7,295 bases of DNA, taken from assembly GCA_023416895.1 (NCBI GenBank), contig JAEZGQ010000176.1, positions 1 through 7,295 of the forward strand, given 5' to 3'. This document shows positions 6,569-7,295 of the stretch, one piece after another; position 1 is the first letter of the stretch, and every line of letters begins with the position of its first letter. A program made the position numbers and the translations under genes. Below the pieces are notes generated by a model. It was given only the letters and a program-made list of their open reading frames with translations. It did not search any database and had not been told where the DNA came from. Source of the DNA: Bacillota bacterium (lineage in GTDB: Bacteria; Bacillota; Clostridia; Christensenellales; CAG-138).

Positions 6569-6591
6569 GGGGCGCAAATCCTTTGCTCCCC
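6569..6591 (-). other. First hairpin of the terminase leader
   Basis: On the - strand GGGG-A-GCAAA and TTTGC-G-CCCC pair around a 3-nt GGA loop, giving nine base pairs with a single A-G mismatch. It begins at about the predicted transcription start (near 6592). The following tail is short (CTTTTAC). It could be a 5' protective stem, part of an attenuator together with the terminator that follows, or a weak terminator. Confidence 0.5.
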
Positions 6592-6598
6592 TATAAAA

Positions 6599-6627
6599 AG
6601 TATAGGCGTGCCGCCGTGCGTTTACAA
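6599..6627 (-). promoter_or_regulatory. Sigma-A-like promoter of the terminase-portal operon
   Basis: On the - strand, TTGTAA (complement of 6622-6627; 4 of 6 to consensus) and TATACT (complement of 6599-6604; 5 of 6) are separated by exactly 17 bp. Transcription would begin near 6592, giving a leader of roughly 100 nt. The weak -35 element would fit a promoter that needs an activator. Confidence 0.5.
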
Positions 6628-6713
6628 GTGCGGCATTGAAGAAATTTACGGGTACCGTTTGTGCAAGCTTTCAGTTTTAAGTACCGAATTCATCCCTGTG
6701 GCTGCTTTTGGCG

Positions 6714-6743
6714 TTGACTTCGGTTTACATACGCGGGTATCAT
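6714..6743 (+). promoter_or_regulatory. Sigma-A-type promoter of the ArpU-like regulator gene
   Basis: TTGACT (6714-6719; 5 of 6) and TATCAT (6738-6743; 5 of 6) are separated by 18 bp. Transcription would begin near 6750, just upstream of the LexA box, and produce a short leader of about 37 nt before the ATG at 6787. Confidence 0.7.
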
Positions 6744-6756
6744 AGAAACGTAAAAA

Positions 6757-6770
6757 CGAACAAACGTTCG
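6757..6770 (+). promoter_or_regulatory. LexA (DinR) operator, SOS box
   Basis: CGAACAAACGTTCG matches the Gram-positive LexA box CGAAC-RNRY-GTTCG at every defined position, with perfect CGAAC/GTTCG arms. It begins 13 nt after the -10 element, at about +8 to +21, where bound LexA would block transcription. It ends just before the AAGGAGG ribosome binding site. It predicts release by RecA-stimulated LexA cleavage after DNA damage. Confidence 0.85.
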
Positions 6771-6773
6771 AAA

Positions 6774-6780
6774 AAGGAGG
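6774..6780 (+). promoter_or_regulatory. Ribosome binding site of the ArpU-like regulator
   Basis: AAGGAGG, a near-perfect Shine-Dalgarno sequence, sits 6 nt before the ATG at 6787 and fixes the start and strand of a gene that is cut by the window edge. Confidence 0.8.
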
Positions 6781-6786
6781 GCGAAT

Positions 6787-7295
6787 ATGAAGACATCTAT
6801 CAACCTTGAAAACCACATGGTGTTGCCCGCAGGCGCCGAGGAGCCTCGTGGCGCGGCGCGTCGATATACGAAGCATGAGCAGGAATTGAGCGCCTATGCG
6901 GCAACGGAAAGGCGGCTTTACGCCGTACCGATTTTGCGCGAGCGCATTGCGGACAGCCGCGAGGAGCTTGCGGAGCTTGAAACGCTGGGCGTGGAGGCGC
7001 TCAGGCAGCATTCGCTGTCGCTTGTGAAGATTTTGCGCCCGGGCATACGGCTGACGCCCGAGGAAGTGCACGCGGCGCAGATGGCGGAACTTCGCGGCAG
7101 GCTTGCGGCGGACGAGCGTGAAATGCGAAAAATGCAGGCGGCGCTTACCTGCGTGGAGGACGACCCCTATTATCAGGCGCTGGAGCTGAAGTACTTTAAA
7201 AACGCGCGGGATCCGGAGGTGGCCGAAAAGCTCTGCTGCGACCCAAGTACCGTGCGCCGCAACCGCGCACGGCTTGTAAGGCGGCTTGCACTGCG
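6787..7295 (+). CDS. ArpU/RinA-type phage transcriptional regulator, sigma-region-4-like (partial)
   Basis: The frame is open from the ATG at 6787 to the window edge, giving 169 residues without a stop. Residues about 30-125 are charged and helical (many Glu, Arg, Ala and Leu), with coiled-coil potential around 50-65 and 100-118. The C-terminal part carries a sigma-70 region-4-type helix-turn-helix: YYQALELKYFKNARDPEVAE (128-147), then LCCDPSTVRRNRARLVRRLA (149-168). The pattern L-x-YF followed by a helix, a turn and the STVRRNRxRLV recognition helix is typical of ArpU/RinA-like proteins, which in Firmicutes phages activate the late packaging and structural genes. Such proteins are usually near this length, so only a few residues are probably missing. 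It is divergent from the terminase gene rather than just upstream on the same strand. Its own promoter carries a LexA box, so SOS control is likely. An alternative is a small sigma-like factor of non-phage origin. Confidence 0.8.
   Translation, partial: MKTSINLENHMVLPAGAEEPRGAARRYTKHEQELSAYAATERRLYAVPILRERIADSREELAELETLGVEALRQHSLSLVKILRPGIRLTPEEVHAAQMAELRGRLAADEREMRKMQAALTCVEDDPYYQALELKYFKNARDPEVAEKLCCDPSTVRRNRARLVRRLAL

Larger units (their letters stand above)
6484..6786. other. Divergent control region between terminase and regulator genes
   Basis: These 303 bases carry no supported gene. From left to right they hold the terminase ribosome binding site, a terminator on the - strand (6522-6549), a second leader hairpin (6569-6591), a - strand promoter (6599-6627), an AT-richer stretch with no recognised site, and the + strand promoter (6714-6743), LexA box (6757-6770) and ribosome binding site (6774-6780) of the regulator gene. 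Confidence 0.7.

Noticed and set aside
6646..7071. A 141-residue - strand reading frame across the right-hand control region and regulator gene
   Set aside because: It would overlap the promoter, LexA box and the + strand regulator, which has a strong ribosome binding site and a clear helix-turn-helix; the product is Arg- and Leu-rich without family features.

Overview
The window looks like a piece of a Clostridia-type Firmicutes chromosome, perhaps Oscillospiraceae-like. The evidence is strong AGGAGG ribosome binding sites, a Gram-positive surface protein with a sortase-type C-terminus, a lipoprotein with a Firmicutes-style lipobox, and a perfect match to the Bacillus/Clostridia LexA (DinR) box. 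The lineage is inferred, not proven.

Layout: (1) 41-1054, + strand: a secreted, probably wall-anchored protein with strongly biased codon use, followed by a textbook terminator. (2) 1219-1413, - strand: a 64-residue protein that resembles a short phage terminase small subunit. (3) 1571-2845, + strand: a lipoprotein with an RsiV/DUF3298-like region and a recognisable sigma-A promoter. (4) 2846-3201: a convergent intergenic stretch with two nearly identical GC-rich hairpins; the second is a good terminator for the - strand operon. (5) 6483 down to 3202, - strand: a compact phage-type operon made of terminase large subunit, portal protein and a 57-residue protein. It stops at the terminator, with no capsid, protease or tail gene after it. 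(6) 6484-6786: a divergent control region. (7) 6787 to the right edge, + strand: a sigma-region-4-like, ArpU/RinA-type phage regulator, cut off by the window end close to its expected C-terminus.

The control region is the most interesting part. A sigma-A promoter for the regulator is followed by a perfect 14-bp LexA box, so the regulator is probably induced by DNA damage. In the opposite direction, a second sigma-A-like promoter feeds a roughly 100-nt leader that contains two hairpins; the second has a seven-U tail and lies just before the terminase gene. Read together, this suggests SOS induction of a regulator that then raises expression of a DNA-packaging module, possibly by reading through the leader terminator. 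That chain is inference. The packaging genes are intact, but the structural genes expected after the portal are replaced by a cellular-type lipoprotein gene. The locus is therefore either a truncated prophage or a reduced, possibly domesticated, packaging unit.
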